This document shows, piece after piece, positions 27,453 to 38,247 of a stretch of DNA of 64,000 nucleotides; within the stretch, counting starts at the first letter, position 1, and every line of letters begins with the position of its first letter. The stretch comes from JACCXG01 sp963785755 (GTDB taxonomy: Bacteria > Acidobacteriota > Vicinamibacteria > Vicinamibacterales > 2-12-FULL-66-21). The notes beneath the pieces were generated by a model. That model did not search any database. It was not told the origin of the DNA and saw only the letters and a program-made list of their open reading frames with translations. The DNA lies in NCBI GenBank assembly GCA_963785755.1, contig CAWAXG010000025.1:42838-106837 (forward strand), written 5' to 3'. A program made the translations under genes and the position numbers.

Positions 27453-30218
27453 ATGCGTCGATTTGCCCTCGCGCTGAACATGATGCTCGTGCTGATCCTG
27501 GTGGCCGCCGTCCCGCAGCAGGCATCGGGGCCGCCCCAGCAAGCCATTCAGGCGCCCGCTCCTCCTCAGCCCGGTCAGGCGGCGCCGCAGCCCGCTCCTG
27601 CTGGCCCTCCCGTCCAGATTCCGCTCGATCTCTTCAATGTGCCGGACGGCCTCGAGGTCACGCTGTGGGCGTCGTCGCCGATGCTGCACAACCCGACGAA
27701 CCTCGATATCGATCGCGAGGGGCGCATCTGGGTGGCCGAGGGTGTCCGTTACCGCTCGCATCACGCGCGCCGTCCCGAAGGGGATCGCATCGTCGTCCTG
27801 CAGGACACCAACGGCGACGGCAAGGCGGACAGCACGCATACGTTCGTGCAGGAACCGGCGCTGATCGCCCCGCTCGGCGTGGCCGTGATCGACAACAAGA
27901 TCGTCGTCTCGCAGCCGCCCGATCTGATCGTCTACACCGACGTCGATCGCAACCTGCGCTTCGATCCGGCAAAGGACACGCGCGAAGTGCTCCTGACCGG
28001 TTTCCATGGGATCAACCACGACCACTCGCTCCACTCGGTCACGGTCGGCCCCGATGGGAAGTGGCTGTTCAACTCGGGCAACTGCGGCGCGATGTTCACG
28101 GACAAGTCAGGCAAGACCTTCCGCATCTTCGGGTCCTATCGGCCCGGCGCGGTCGGCCCGTTCAAGGACCCGCACAATGCCGCGGAGCATGCCGGCAAGC
28201 CCAGCGAGGACGGGCACGTCTATGTGGGCGGGTTCACCGCGCGCATGAATGCCGACGGCACCGGCGTGGAGATCATCGGCCACAACTATCGCAACAGCTA
28301 CGAGCAGTCGATCAGCTCGCTGGGCGACATCTTCCAGAACGACAACGACGATCCGCCGGCGTGCCGCGTGAGCTGGGTGATGGAATATGCCAACTTCGGG
28401 TTCTCGTCGAACGACGGCCAGCGTACCTGGTCGGCAGATCGCCGGCCCGGCCAGTCGGTTCCGGTCGCGGAGTGGCGTCAGGACGATCCGGGCATGATGC
28501 CGCCTGGTGACGTCTACGGCGGCGGCTCGCCAACCGGCAATCTGTTCTATGAGAACGGCGCGCTCGGCCCGTCGTGGGAAGGCACGTTCTTCGCGGCCGA
28601 GCCCGGACGCAACGAGGTGTTCTCGTATCAGCCGGCGCGGCAAGGCGCGGGCTTCGCGCTCGACCGGAAGATCTTCCTCACCTCGAACGTGAAGCGTGAG
28701 TATGCCGGGTCGGATTTCCTCGGCGGCGGCAGAAGCGTGACCGGCGCAATCGCGACGCTGTTCCGGCCGTCGGACATCGCCGTCGGCCCCGACGGCGCCC
28801 TCTATGTCACCGACTGGATCGACGGGCGGGTCGGCGGGCACCAGGATCTGGACGATTCGCTGTCCGGGGCGATTTACCGCATCGCGCCGAAAGGCTTCGT
28901 GTCGAAGGCGCCGGCGTTCAACACCGAGACCATCGACGGGTTGATTACCGCGCTGCGGTCGCCCGCGGTCAACGTCCGGGCGATCGGGTTCGAAGGGTTG
29001 AGAGCGCGTGGCGCGGCCGCGGTGAACGCGGTGGCGGCGATGCTCAACGATCCCAGCCCGTACATGCGTGGCCGTGCGATCTACCTGCTCTACCAGCTCG
29101 GTCCCGAGGGCGTGCAGCGGGCGGGGTCGCCTGAGAAGCACACCGATCCGGCGATGCGCATCGCGGCCTACCGGGCCATGCGGCGCGCGGGCCTCGACGT
29201 GATCCCGGCGGCATCCCGCATGGCCAAGGACACGGACCCCGGTGTCCGGCGCGACGTGGCGCTGTCCATGCGTGACGTCCCCGCGGCCACGGCACTCCCG
29301 ATCCTGGTCGACGTTGCTCGCGGGTACGACGGCGTCGATCGGACCTACCTCGAGGCGCTCGGAACCGGCGCCACCAATAAAGAGGCGGAGCTCTACGATC
29401 GGCTGAAGCGCGAGCTCGGCGTCCCGGGCGATCCGCTCGCATGGTCCCCCGCGTTCGCGCGGATTGCGTGGCGGCTGCACGTGCCCGCGGCGGTGTCCGA
29501 CCTGTCCGCCCGCGCGCGATCGACGACGCTGCCGCTCGCCGATCGCCGCCTCGCCGTCGATACGCTCGCCTTCATCAAGGAGCCCGCCGCGTCGAAGGCG
29601 ATGCTCGCGCTCGCGGAGCCGTCCAGCCCGGCGCGCGAGCAGGCGATGTGGTGGTTGTTGAACCGTCTCTCCGGCGACTGGAAGGACCACGATCTGGGAC
29701 CGGCGCTCAAGGCAGCCGGGATCTACGATCCCGAGTCCATCACGCTGCGCGAGGTCGTGACGCCTCCGCCGCCGGCAGATCTGAAGGAGATCCCGGTCGA
29801 GGAGGTCGTCCGTCTCACCGGCGACGCGGCACGCGGCAAGACCACGGTCACGCGCTGCCTGATGTGCCACGCCGTCGACGGCACCGGCGCCGAGGTCGGC
29901 CCGGCGCTCGACGGCTGGGGGCGCGGCAAGTCCGCGGAGGTGATCGCGACGGCGCTGGTCCGCCCGAACGCCGAAATCGCGCAGGGCTACGACGGCACCG
30001 AGCTCAAGACCAAGGACGGGCTGACGATCCAGGGTCTGATGATCAAGGAAGGCGATCCGATGATGATGCGCAGCATGGGCGGGATCACCCAGATCGTCCC
30101 CGCCAACCGGGTCGCCTCGCGTCGCCGGATGGCGGAGTCGCTGATGATGAGCGCCGCGCAGCTGGGTCTCACGGCGCAGGATGTCGCCGATCTGGTCGCG
30201 TTCCTCGCGGGTAAGTGA
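27453..30218 (+). CDS. PVC-type membrane-bound dehydrogenase with HEAT repeats and C-terminal cytochrome c
   Basis: 921 residues from ATG 27453, with GGGAG upstream; the frame also extends to 27381. A signal peptide and a Pro/Gln-rich linker (residues 20-60) come first. The domain opening PDGLEVTLWASSPMLHNPTN begins a beta-propeller glucose/sorbosone-dehydrogenase-like part (to about 480) with a calcium-like loop DTNGDGKAD. HEAT-type helical repeats follow (about 490-770), then one mono-haem cytochrome c with CLMCH at residues 802-806 and a distal Met in MMMRSMGG. It probably oxidises a sugar or alcohol in the periplasm and passes electrons to the haem. It is intact. Confidence 0.9.
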   Translation: MRRFALALNMMLVLILVAAVPQQASGPPQQAIQAPAPPQPGQAAPQPAPAGPPVQIPLDLFNVPDGLEVTLWASSPMLHNPTNLDIDREGRIWVAEGVRYRSHHARRPEGDRIVVLQDTNGDGKADSTHTFVQEPALIAPLGVAVIDNKIVVSQPPDLIVYTDVDRNLRFDPAKDTREVLLTGFHGINHDHSLHSVTVGPDGKWLFNSGNCGAMFTDKSGKTFRIFGSYRPGAVGPFKDPHNAAEHAGKPSEDGHVYVGGFTARMNADGTGVEIIGHNYRNSYEQSISSLGDIFQNDNDDPPACRVSWVMEYANFGFSSNDGQRTWSADRRPGQSVPVAEWRQDDPGMMPPGDVYGGGSPTGNLFYENGALGPSWEGTFFAAEPGRNEVFSYQPARQGAGFALDRKIFLTSNVKREYAGSDFLGGGRSVTGAIATLFRPSDIAVGPDGALYVTDWIDGRVGGHQDLDDSLSGAIYRIAPKGFVSKAPAFNTETIDGLITALRSPAVNVRAIGFEGLRARGAAAVNAVAAMLNDPSPYMRGRAIYLLYQLGPEGVQRAGSPEKHTDPAMRIAAYRAMRRAGLDVIPAASRMAKDTDPGVRRDVALSMRDVPAATALPILVDVARGYDGVDRTYLEALGTGATNKEAELYDRLKRELGVPGDPLAWSPAFARIAWRLHVPAAVSDLSARARSTTLPLADRRLAVDTLAFIKEPAASKAMLALAEPSSPAREQAMWWLLNRLSGDWKDHDLGPALKAAGIYDPESITLREVVTPPPPADLKEIPVEEVVRLTGDAARGKTTVTRCLMCHAVDGTGAEVGPALDGWGRGKSAEVIATALVRPNAEIAQGYDGTELKTKDGLTIQGLMIKEGDPMMMRSMGGITQIVPANRVASRRRMAESLMMSAAQLGLTAQDVADLVAFLAGK

Positions 30219-30239
30219 TCGCCGGGACCCATCTCCAAT

Positions 30240-30274
30240 CCTCGCTCACGTCGCCGCCACAGGCGTGAGCGAGG
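30240..30274. terminator. Perfect 11-bp hairpin between convergent genes
   Basis: CCTCGCTCACG (30240-30250) pairs exactly with CGTGAGCGAGG (30264-30274) across a 13-base loop. It lies 21 bases after the cytochrome stop and 32 bases from the hybrid-kinase stop. There is no T-run, so it may be a terminator of the type common in GC-rich genomes, or an end-protecting stem. Confidence 0.5.
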
Positions 30275-30306
30275 GTTGGCGCGGCTTACCGGGGCCTGCC
30301 CTCCCG

Positions 30307-33300
30307 TCACGTGTCGTGCGGCATGTCGTCGCTCGGCGCGGTCACACTCGACTCCGTCCATATCCGTCTGATGGCAACCATCAGCTCGTCTGCAGCAGAC
30401 TTGTGGAAGAAGCCTGATGCGCCGGCCGCCAGCGCCTCATCCCTGATGGCATCGTCGGTCATGGCGCTGATCACGATGACTTTCACGTGCGGATTGTTCT
30501 GTGTGATGTGGCGGCAGACATCCAGCCCACTGACGTTCGGCAGGTTCAGGTCCATCACGATCAGGACCGGCTGAAGCCGCGCTGCGGCGTCGGCGACCTC
30601 ACGGCCGTCGGCGATGACGCCAACCACGTCGCACTCGGCCGAGAGCATGCGGCCGAGCGCCTTCACGACGCCTGGATGATCGTCGACGAGCAGGACGCGG
30701 GGGCGAGTCGGCACTACGAACCCGCGCGCAGCGCCAGCGCCGCGGGATGCGTGAAAGGCCAGCAGGTGATCGATCAACCGTTGCGTGTCGGTCCCCTTGA
30801 CAAAGAACCCGGCCGCCCCCGCATGCTCGATCGCGTCCGCGGTCTCATTCCGAGCCAGCATCGACAGCCCGAGAATCCGGATGTCGGGGAGCTCGGCGCG
30901 GATGCGCGCGGTCGCCTCGACGCCGTCCATGTGCGGCATCGCGACGTCCATGAGGATGACATCGGGCCGCAGCGTATGCGCGTGGGCGATCGCCTCGAAG
31001 CCGTTGGACGCATCGCCGACGACCGAGAGCTGCGGCCGCTGATGGAGCAACTCTCGCAGCGCGCGCCTGACCGCTGCGTGATCGTCGACGATGAGAATCC
31101 TGAGCGCGTCCGGGGACGCGCGATCGTCGTCGACCGCCGATGCCGCTCCGAGTCGATGCGAGGCTCAACTCGTTCGCGCCGGCGACGGTGTCCGGCGCAG
31201 CGTCGCGCGGCGCGACGAGGCGGACCCGAGTCCCCCTTCCGGGCGCGCTGTCGATGTCCAGGCGGCCGCCGAGCAGCGTCAGCCGCTCGCGGATGCGGAA
31301 CAGCCCCCAGCCCACCTGGCCGGCCTTCGATCGATCGTCCAGTCTCGCCGGCTCGAACCCGACCCCCTGATCCGTCACGGTGATGCACAGCTGATCGTCG
31401 GCATCGAGCTCCAACGCCAACGTCGACGCGATCCGTCTGCGCGTATTTGACCGCGTTGAAGAGCAGCTCTCTGACCGACTCGAAGAGCAGCGTGCGGACA
31501 TCCTTCCGCGCGGAATCTGCGCGCGGATCGGCGTCGATCTCGACACTCAGCTTGTACTTGTCGTGCGTCCAGTTCGCCAGCCACGTCAGGGCGGCGGGAA
31601 GTCCGGAACGCTGCAGCACGGGAGGAAACAGCTCGACGTTCAGCGACCGCGCGACGGCGATCGCTTCGTCGAGCTGCTGCTTCGCCTCTGCCAGCAGCTC
31701 GCTCGGCGCAGCTCCAGCCTCGCTCTCCCGCTTCAGCTGCTGTTCGAGGTTCAACGCCACGATGACCAGGAGCTGCTGGAGCCCATCGTGCAGCGTCCTG
31801 GCGATCTGCTCGCGCGCATGGTGCTCGGCGAGCGTCAGGTCCCACGCCATCTGACTCAGTTGCGTCGTCCGGTATTCCAGTTCGGTCGTGCGCTCCTGAA
31901 GGGCCGCCGCGGCACGCTGGCGTTCGGTGATGTCGGTCACGAACGCGAATGCGCGTCCGCCGCCCGGCGTCGGAACGTGATTGACGGTGACTTCGATCGG
32001 AAACGTGGACCCGTCCTTGCGCGTGCCGACGAGGTCGCAGGCCGCCCGCCGGGTTCGTGCCGTCGCGAAAGACCGATGGTATCAGGCGCTCGATCGGCTG
32101 GCCGATCAGCTCGTCGGCGGCCCAGCCGAACATCACCTCGACCGCACGATTCGCAAAGACGAGCATCCCACGCGCGTCCGCCGACACGATGCCCTGCGTG
32201 GCGGTCTCGAGCAGCGTTCGCAGCGTGCGATCGTGTTCCTCGTCGCGACGCGCCTGGAGAGCATCCTCAGTCCTGCGGCGCTCGGTGATGTCCAGCTCGA
32301 GTCCAGTGAGCCGCGTGACGCTGGCCAGTCGCGTCGCGATCGGCTCGTCCCAGACTCTGCATCCAGCGCACGGCTGCCATCAGGGCGCAGGACACGGTAG
32401 GTGTGATCCCACGTATCCTTCGTCTGCAGAATCTCTTCGAGTATGCGGCGCATCCGCGGACGGTCTTCGACGTGCACACGCGCGAGCCACGTCTCGAATA
32501 ATGGCGGTTCTTCCGGCGTGAACCCGAATTGTGCGCGGAAGGCGTCATCCCAGTCGGCGTCATTCGTGCGGGGATCCCATGTCCAGGAGCCGCCTGCCGA
32601 CGCTTCGAGCGCGAGCCGGAGCCGCGTTTTCTGTTCCCGGAGTGCCGCTTCGGCGCGGGTGCGCTCGACGGCGTCCCAGGTCCGTTCGGCGACCTCGCGA
32701 ACGAGCTCGATCTCCCCCGCCGTCCACACGCGCGGCGTGTCGTGATTGACGCCGAACGCGGCCACCATCTGCCCGTCTTTGAACCGCGCCACGCCGACAA
32801 ACGCCGCGATCTGCCGCGACCGGAACGCCGCCCGGTCGTCATCGCTGAGCCGCTCGATCCGCCTGCACGTCGCTGACCACGATGGTCTCGCCGCGCCGGA
32901 GAGCCTCGCCCAGCGCGCCCCGCATGGTGATTCGCAGGGGCGTTCCGACGAGCGGCTCGGCGCCGCGGGTGTGCTCGCGGCGAATGATGTACTCGCGGCC
33001 CCCGAGTTCCGCATAGCCGACGCGGGCTGCGCCGAGGTACTCGCAAAGATGCCTTGCCGCAGTTTCCTGGATGGCCGCCGGCATCGCTCAACGGGCGGAC
33101 CGCGTCGTTCAGCCGGAGAAGAAACGCCAGCCGCTCTTCGTTCGCGCGCAGTTCGGCTTCCGCCTTGCGGTGCTCGAGCGTCGCCCAGATCCGATCGGCG
33201 ACTTCCTGAACCAGGGCAATCTCGTCGGGCGTCCACACGCGTGGCGAGCGGCTGTGAACGCCGAACGCGCCCACGAAACGGCCGTCCTTGATCAGCAGCG

Positions 33301-34156
33301 GACAGGCGTAGGCCCCGATATCCGCCGCCTGCAGCGCCGCGCGCTCCTCTGCCGTGTGCGAGCTCGGTCGACGGTGTCATTGACCGACAGCGTCCAGCCT
33401 TCCAGGATGTCTGCCGTGCGACTTCCGACCAGATTGCGCCACTGAAGGTGGCCGACCAGCGAGGGCACACCATCCACGTAGTCGTGGACGACGATGCAGT
33501 CGTCGTCCTCAATCTCGGCGTAGACCACGCGGTTGACGCGGAGGTGTGTGCCGAGCAGGCGGCATGTCTCCTGAAGAATGCGCGCAGGATCGGCGAGCGG
33601 CCGGATGGTGTCGTTCAGGCGGCGCAGGAACGCTTGCCGGCTCTCGCTCCTGCCCAGTGCCTCTTCGGCGCGGGCCCGCTCGCCGGCCCCCCACGTCCGC
33701 TCGGCGGTGACTTCAACCAATGCGATCTGATCGCGCGTCCAGGTCCGCGGCGTGGCGCTGTGGACGGCGAATGTCGCAAGCCATCGGCCATCCTTGATCA
33801 GCGGCGCGCCGACGAACGCCGCAGTCTCGCCCGCGAGCAGCTGCTCGCGCTCCGCGTCCGTGAATCGCGGATCCGTATTGACGTCATCGACGGCCACCGT
33901 CTCGCCACGGCGGCACGCGTCGACGATGGCCTTGCCGAATCGGGCGACCGGGCCTCGACCGGGGAACGGCGGGACCCCGTCGGCATAGGACCGGCTGATG
34001 ACGAACTCGTCGCCATCGATGTGCGCGTAGTGGACGCGGCTGGCGTGGAGATGCTCCCCGATCAGGCGGACGGCGACTTCCTGGATCTCGACCGGGTCCT
34101 TCAGGGGCCGCAGCTGCTCGTTGAGGCGTGATCAGGAACTGCCACTCGGCGGACAT
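30307..34156 (-). CDS. Hybrid histidine kinase GAF3-PAS2-HisKA_3-HATPase-REC2, broken by about nine frameshifts
   Basis: Start at ATG 34156 (MSAEWQFLI). Reading through the breaks gives three GAF modules, each opened by a similar helix (RLNEQLRPLKDP, RLNDTIRPLADP, RLNDAVRPLSD). A PAS_3 domain follows (GSWTWDPRTNDADW), then a PAS domain (GIVSADARGMLVFANRAVEVMFG), a NarL-type DHp helix (ARTLHDGLQQLL), an ATPase (ELLFNAVKYA, DQGVGFEPARL) and two receivers (LRILIVDDH; PRVLLVDDHPGVVKAL). The frame changes near 34133, 33360, 33085, 32865, 32372, 32318, 32045, 31420 and 31120. The two receivers (30307-about 31110) may be a separate gene, but no ATG, GTG or TTG start lies before the first one. Confidence 0.72.
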
Positions 34157-34413
34157 GCGTTGGAGCCGATTGTAGTCCGGTTGCGGCCTGGCCCTCGTGG
34201 GGTGGCTGACGACCCTGGTTCCTCGCCCTCGACCTCCTCCCGCTCGGAGGGTGAAATCGCCTTTACTTTGGCGCGAGAGCCCCGGTGACGACCAGACGCA
34301 CTGCTCTGCAAGAGCGTACTCAGTCCCTGGATGAGTTCGAGGATCAGCAGTGCCGTCCACGCAACGCTCAGCACGAGCACGGGGACTTCGAGCCAGTCTT
34401 CGAGCTGCCCCAC
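34132..34413 (-). CDS. Small membrane protein, possible truncated ion-channel N-terminus
   Basis: 93 residues from GTG 34413, with AGGAG at good spacing. Residues 1-35 (LEVPVLVLSVAWTALLILEL and on) form one hydrophobic helix with a Glu after it. The pattern resembles the first helix of some bacterial two-helix potassium-channel-like proteins, but no pore loop follows. The rest is polar and rich in Gly, Arg and Glu and looks disordered. The end overlaps the start of the hybrid kinase by 25 bases, so the two might be translationally coupled. It may instead be a remnant of a longer gene. The family is not recognised with certainty. Confidence 0.4.
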   Translation of the reverse strand: MGQLEDWLEVPVLVLSVAWTALLILELIQGLSTLLQSSASGRHRGSRAKVKAISPSEREEVEGEEPGSSATPRGPGRNRTTIGSNACPPSGSS

Positions 34414-34473
34414 GATCTCCTGCCGTTCGCGCTACGATCGTAGTTTCTGCTGACGGTTGCGGAGGTAGGGGCG

Positions 34474-35121
34474 ATGCGAATCGGTATCATCGGAGCGGGC
34501 AGGATCGGATCGACGCTGGCCAAGATGTGGGTAGACGCAGGCCATGAGGTGCAGCTGGCGTCCAGACACCCCGAGCATTTGCAGCCGCTCGTCGGCCAGC
34601 TCGGCGCGCGCGCATCCGCCGGCACCGCCGCGGCGGCGGCGGCGTTCGGTGACGTGGTGATGTTGACGGTACCGCTGAACACGGTGCCCGATCTCGCGCG
34701 CGAGGTTGGACCCGCGCTGGCCGGAAAAGTGGTGCTGGACACGGGAAATGCCTATGAGCGGCGCGACGGCACGCTCGCGAAGCAGGCGTCCGGACACTCT
34801 TCCGGGTCTGCTGGTTGGGCCGCGGCAATGTTTCCCGGTACACGGTGGGTGAAGGCGTTCAATACCGTGAATTACCTGACGCTGCAGAGCGAGACGCATC
34901 GGGACGGAGACCGCGTCGGGATTCCGCTCGCCGGCGACGATCGTGGTGCGCTGGAGACCGCCGCCGGACTGGTGCGAGACGCCGGCTTCGATCCGGTCGT
35001 CGTCGGCCCGCTTGCCCGGGGCAAGGAGTTCGAGCCGGATACCCCGCCTTACAACACCGGCAAGAGCGGCCGGGAACTGCGTGTCCTGTTCGGTCAGACG
35101 GCAGCCGGAGGCGCCTCGTGA
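34474..35121 (+). CDS. NADPH-dependent F420 reductase-like (NAD(P)-binding) protein
   Basis: 215 residues. The N-terminal Rossmann motif is GIIGAGRIGSTLAKMWVDAGH (residues 4-24), followed by ASRHPEHL, where Ser-Arg fits NADP rather than NAD. The later KAFNTVNYLTL and the compact C-terminal helices match the F420:NADP oxidoreductase family (also called NADP oxidoreductase, coenzyme F420-dependent). Many family members in bacteria without F420 have other roles, and no F420 gene is seen here. Its TGA overlaps the GTG start of the S1-domain gene (GTGA at 35118-35121), so they are coupled. Confidence 0.85.
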   Translation: MRIGIIGAGRIGSTLAKMWVDAGHEVQLASRHPEHLQPLVGQLGARASAGTAAAAAAFGDVVMLTVPLNTVPDLAREVGPALAGKVVLDTGNAYERRDGTLAKQASGHSSGSAGWAAAMFPGTRWVKAFNTVNYLTLQSETHRDGDRVGIPLAGDDRGALETAAGLVRDAGFDPVVVGPLARGKEFEPDTPPYNTGKSGRELRVLFGQTAAGGAS

Positions 35122-36554
35122 ACGAGTTCGAAGAAGATTTCGCGTCGATGTTCGAGGCCTCGCTCAAGGCGAAGCGATTCGAGCGGGGGCAGACCATCGA
35201 AGGAACCATCGTCGCGATTGGGCCGGAGGTGGCGTTCATCGACGTCGGCGGCAAGGGGGAAGCGACGATCGACGTCGCCGAGCTGAAAGACGACGAGGGG
35301 GATATCGAGGTTGCCGCGGGTGATCGCATTCAGGCCGTCGTGGTGTCAACGGTCGGAGGGCTGACGCTCTCGCGGAAGCTGGCGCGCGGCGCCGCGACGC
35401 TCGCGCAGCTCGAGGACGCGTTCCACAGCCGTCTGCCGGTGGAGGGAAAAGTCGAACGCGAGGTGAAGGGCGGCTTCGAGGTCACGATCGCCCGTCAGCG
35501 CGGGTTCTGCCCGTTCTCCCAGATCGACATCATCCGGACCGAGCCGCCGACGCATGTGGGCCGTGTCTATGAGTTCCGGATCATCGAATGCAAAGAAGGG
35601 GGCAGAAACCTCGTGGTGTCGAGGCGGGCCCTGCTCGAGGAACAGCAGCGGGCGGCCGCCGACGAGGTGCGGCGGTCCATCGTCGCCGGCGCGGTGCTGA
35701 CAGGGCGTGTCGCATCGGTTCGCGACTTCGGCGCGTTCATCGACCTCGGCGGCGGCGTGCAGGGCCTGCTCCACGCCTCCGAGATCGGATGGTCGCGTGT
35801 CGAGGACGTGTCCCAGGTCCTGCAGCCGGGCGAGGCGATCACGGTCAAAGTTCTGCGCGTGGACGACGAGAAGCAGAAGATCTCGCTCGGGTTGAAGCAG
35901 CTCTCCGAAGATCCATGGTCGCGGGTGCCGGCGGCCTATGAGGTCGGTCAGGTCCGGACCGGCCGGGTGACGCGCCTGGCGGAGTTCGGCGCGTTCGTCG
36001 AGATCGAGCCGGGCATCGAAGGCCTGGCACACGCGTCGACGTTCGCACCGACGGGGCGATCGCGCGGGTGGTCCAGCCAGGTTCCGGCAGGGATGACCGG
36101 CACGTTCGAGATTCTGAGCATCGACCTCGAGAAGAAGCGCATCGGTGTCGCGCTCCTTCCGGAAGGATCGGCGCGCGCCGGAGCGGCGAGGCCGTCGGCA
36201 TCCGAGATCGTGCCGGGAGCGCGCCTGACGGGCACCGTCGAGCGTCACGAGAATTTCGGCGTGTTCGTCTTCCTCGCGCCGGGACGGACCGGACTCATCC
36301 CGATCAGCGAGACCGGCGTCGCGAAAGAGGCGGATGTCGCCAAGGCCCTGCCCGTCGGCGCCAGCGTCGAAGTCGTCGTGCTCGAAGTCCATCCGGAGAG
36401 CCGCCGCATCCGGCTCAGTGCCAAGGCGGTGCGGGACGCGCAGGAGGCTGAGGAACTGCGCGAATATACCGAGCGCGAGCAGGCGGCGCCGGCCGATGGA
36501 TTCGGATCGCTTGCCGACAAGCTCCGTGGTGCCTTGAAACCACGCGAGCGATGA
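35118..36554 (+). CDS. Five-repeat S1 RNA-binding protein (ribosomal protein S1-like)
   Basis: 478 residues from GTG 35118, which overlaps the previous stop; the frame runs further upstream but only as a shadow of the preceding gene. Five S1-like OB folds can be seen at about 20-90 (EGTIVAIGPEVAFIDVGGKG), 105-175, 190-265 (TGRVASVRDFGAFIDLGGGV), 275-350 (TGRVTRLAEFGAFVEIEPG) and 375-445 (TGTVERHENFGVFVFLAPGR). The third and fourth match the consensus best. Canonical S1 has six domains, so this is a shorter paralogue that may act in translation of particular mRNAs or in RNA turnover. Confidence 0.9.
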   Translation: MNEFEEDFASMFEASLKAKRFERGQTIEGTIVAIGPEVAFIDVGGKGEATIDVAELKDDEGDIEVAAGDRIQAVVVSTVGGLTLSRKLARGAATLAQLEDAFHSRLPVEGKVEREVKGGFEVTIARQRGFCPFSQIDIIRTEPPTHVGRVYEFRIIECKEGGRNLVVSRRALLEEQQRAAADEVRRSIVAGAVLTGRVASVRDFGAFIDLGGGVQGLLHASEIGWSRVEDVSQVLQPGEAITVKVLRVDDEKQKISLGLKQLSEDPWSRVPAAYEVGQVRTGRVTRLAEFGAFVEIEPGIEGLAHASTFAPTGRSRGWSSQVPAGMTGTFEILSIDLEKKRIGVALLPEGSARAGAARPSASEIVPGARLTGTVERHENFGVFVFLAPGRTGLIPISETGVAKEADVAKALPVGASVEVVVLEVHPESRRIRLSAKAVRDAQEAEELREYTEREQAAPADGFGSLADKLRGALKPRER

Positions 36555-36594
36555 TTCACCAGGCTGGCGTGTCAGCCGGCGAAGAGGCGGCTTC

Positions 36595-38229
36595 ATGAGC
36601 ATTCGATGCGCGGCGACGGCGATCACCGTTTTGATTTGGGCGGCGGGCGCTGCAGTAGCGCAGCCGCGGCCTGCTGAGCCCGGAGCCCTGCCTCCGTTCG
36701 TCGCCAGCCGATTCCGCTCTACAAAGTCGGACTGGGCACGTTCTCCCGGAAGATCTCGTCATCCAATGCCGAAGCGCAGGCTTACTTCGATCAGGGCTTC
36801 CAATTGATGTATGCCCTCGGTAAGTACGACGCCGTCCGGTCGTTTCGCGAGGCGTGGAAGCGCGATCCGGAATGCGCCATCTGTTATTGGGGCGAGGCGT
36901 GGGCGTGGGGATCCAACCTGAATCAGGTGATCACACCGGTCGATGCCCCTTTCGCGTATGCGGCCGCGCAGAAGGCGCTCGCGTTGAAACAGCAGGCCAC
37001 GCCCACGGAACGGGCGCTCATCGAAGCACTGGCGCCGCGGTACGTCGAGCGCTTCAATCCGGCGACACGCGGCGAGCAGGACAAGGCCTACGCCCAGGCG
37101 ATGGAAAAAGTCTACGAAACGTATCCCGACGATCTGGACATCGGCACGCTCTACGCCGACGCGCTGTTTCACCTCGAGCCGCGTCCGGGCCCACCGCCGG
37201 GACGGCGGCCGCGGCTGCAGAACATCGACTCGCCCAGCGTCAGGCGGATCCACGACGTGCTCGAACGCCTGCTCGCCCGCGATCCGCGTCATCCCGGCGC
37301 GTGCCACTGGTACGTGCATGCGACCGAGGCGACCGCAAAAGTCGCGGCGGCGCAGCCGTGCGCCGATTTCCTCGGCAAGACCATTCCCGGCGCCAGCCAC
37401 ATCAACCACATGCCGTCGCACACCTTCAACGAGGTGGGCCGCTGGGGTGATTCGGTTCGCGCCAACATCGACGCGTGGCACTCGGACCTGAAGGCAAGCG
37501 CCGGCGAAGGCTTCGCCATCTACCCCTCGCACAACCTGCACATGCTCGTCTACGCCGCCTCTATGGACGGTCAGGGCGCCATCGCGATGCGTGCGGGCAA
37601 GGACTACGCGAAGCTCGATGCGCGGCGACACGATGTTCCAGCTCCTGACGCTGATTCGATTCGGCCGGTTCGACGAGGTGTTCGAAGTGCCGACGCGGCC
37701 CGAGCCTGACATTCCGGCCGGCGCGTGGGAGTTCGCGCAAGGGTACGCAAAGCTGAGGAGCGGCCGGGCGGACGCCGCAGGCGGACACCTCACTGACCTG
37801 AAGAAGCTCGTTCAGCTCTCATCGGCCACCACGAACTTCGGATCGCGCCACCCCGCGCCGCGACTGCTCGGCGTCCTGGCGGCCATCCTCGAAGGAGAGA
37901 TCGCTCGCAGCGCCGGCAACGCCGTCGCCGGCATCGCGGCGCTGGAACGCGCGGTGGCGCTGGACGATGAGCTCGAAGTCGACGAACCGGAACCGCTGCC
38001 GTTCCCGGCGCGGCACTGGCTGGGTGCGGCGCTCGTCGACGCCGGGCGTCACGCTGACGCCGAGCGCGTGTATCGCGAAGACCTTGCCCAGCACCCGCAC
38101 AACGGCTGGGCGCTCGTCGGACTGCAGCTCGCGTTGAAAGGCCAGGGGAAACCGACGGCGGAAGCCGACGCGGATTTGCAGGCGAGCTGGAGCCGGTCGG
38201 ATACGTGGATCCGCAGCTCACGCTTCTAA
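36595..38229 (+). CDS. Secreted TPR-repeat protein, with two frameshifts
   Basis: The signal peptide MSIRCAATAITVLIWAAGAAVAQ is in the first frame. The frame changes near 36712, after which IPLYKVGLGTFSRKISSSNA and AYFDQGFQLMYALGKYDAVR continue in the second. A further change near 37622 leads to GDTMFQLLTLIRFGRFDEVF and the C-terminal TPRs (GALVDAGRHADAERVYREDL). The reconstructed length is about 544 residues. This family carries conserved HINHMPSHTF and CHWYVHATEA segments, seen here near the middle, whose His residues look like a metal or catalytic site. The function is unknown. Confidence 0.8.
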
Positions 38230-38247
38230 GAGAGCGCGGAACATGTC

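Noticed and set aside
34815..35117. Upstream extension of the S1-protein frame
   Set aside because: It lies in another frame of the F420-reductase-like gene; the GTG at 35118 overlaps that gene's stop in a normal coupling arrangement.
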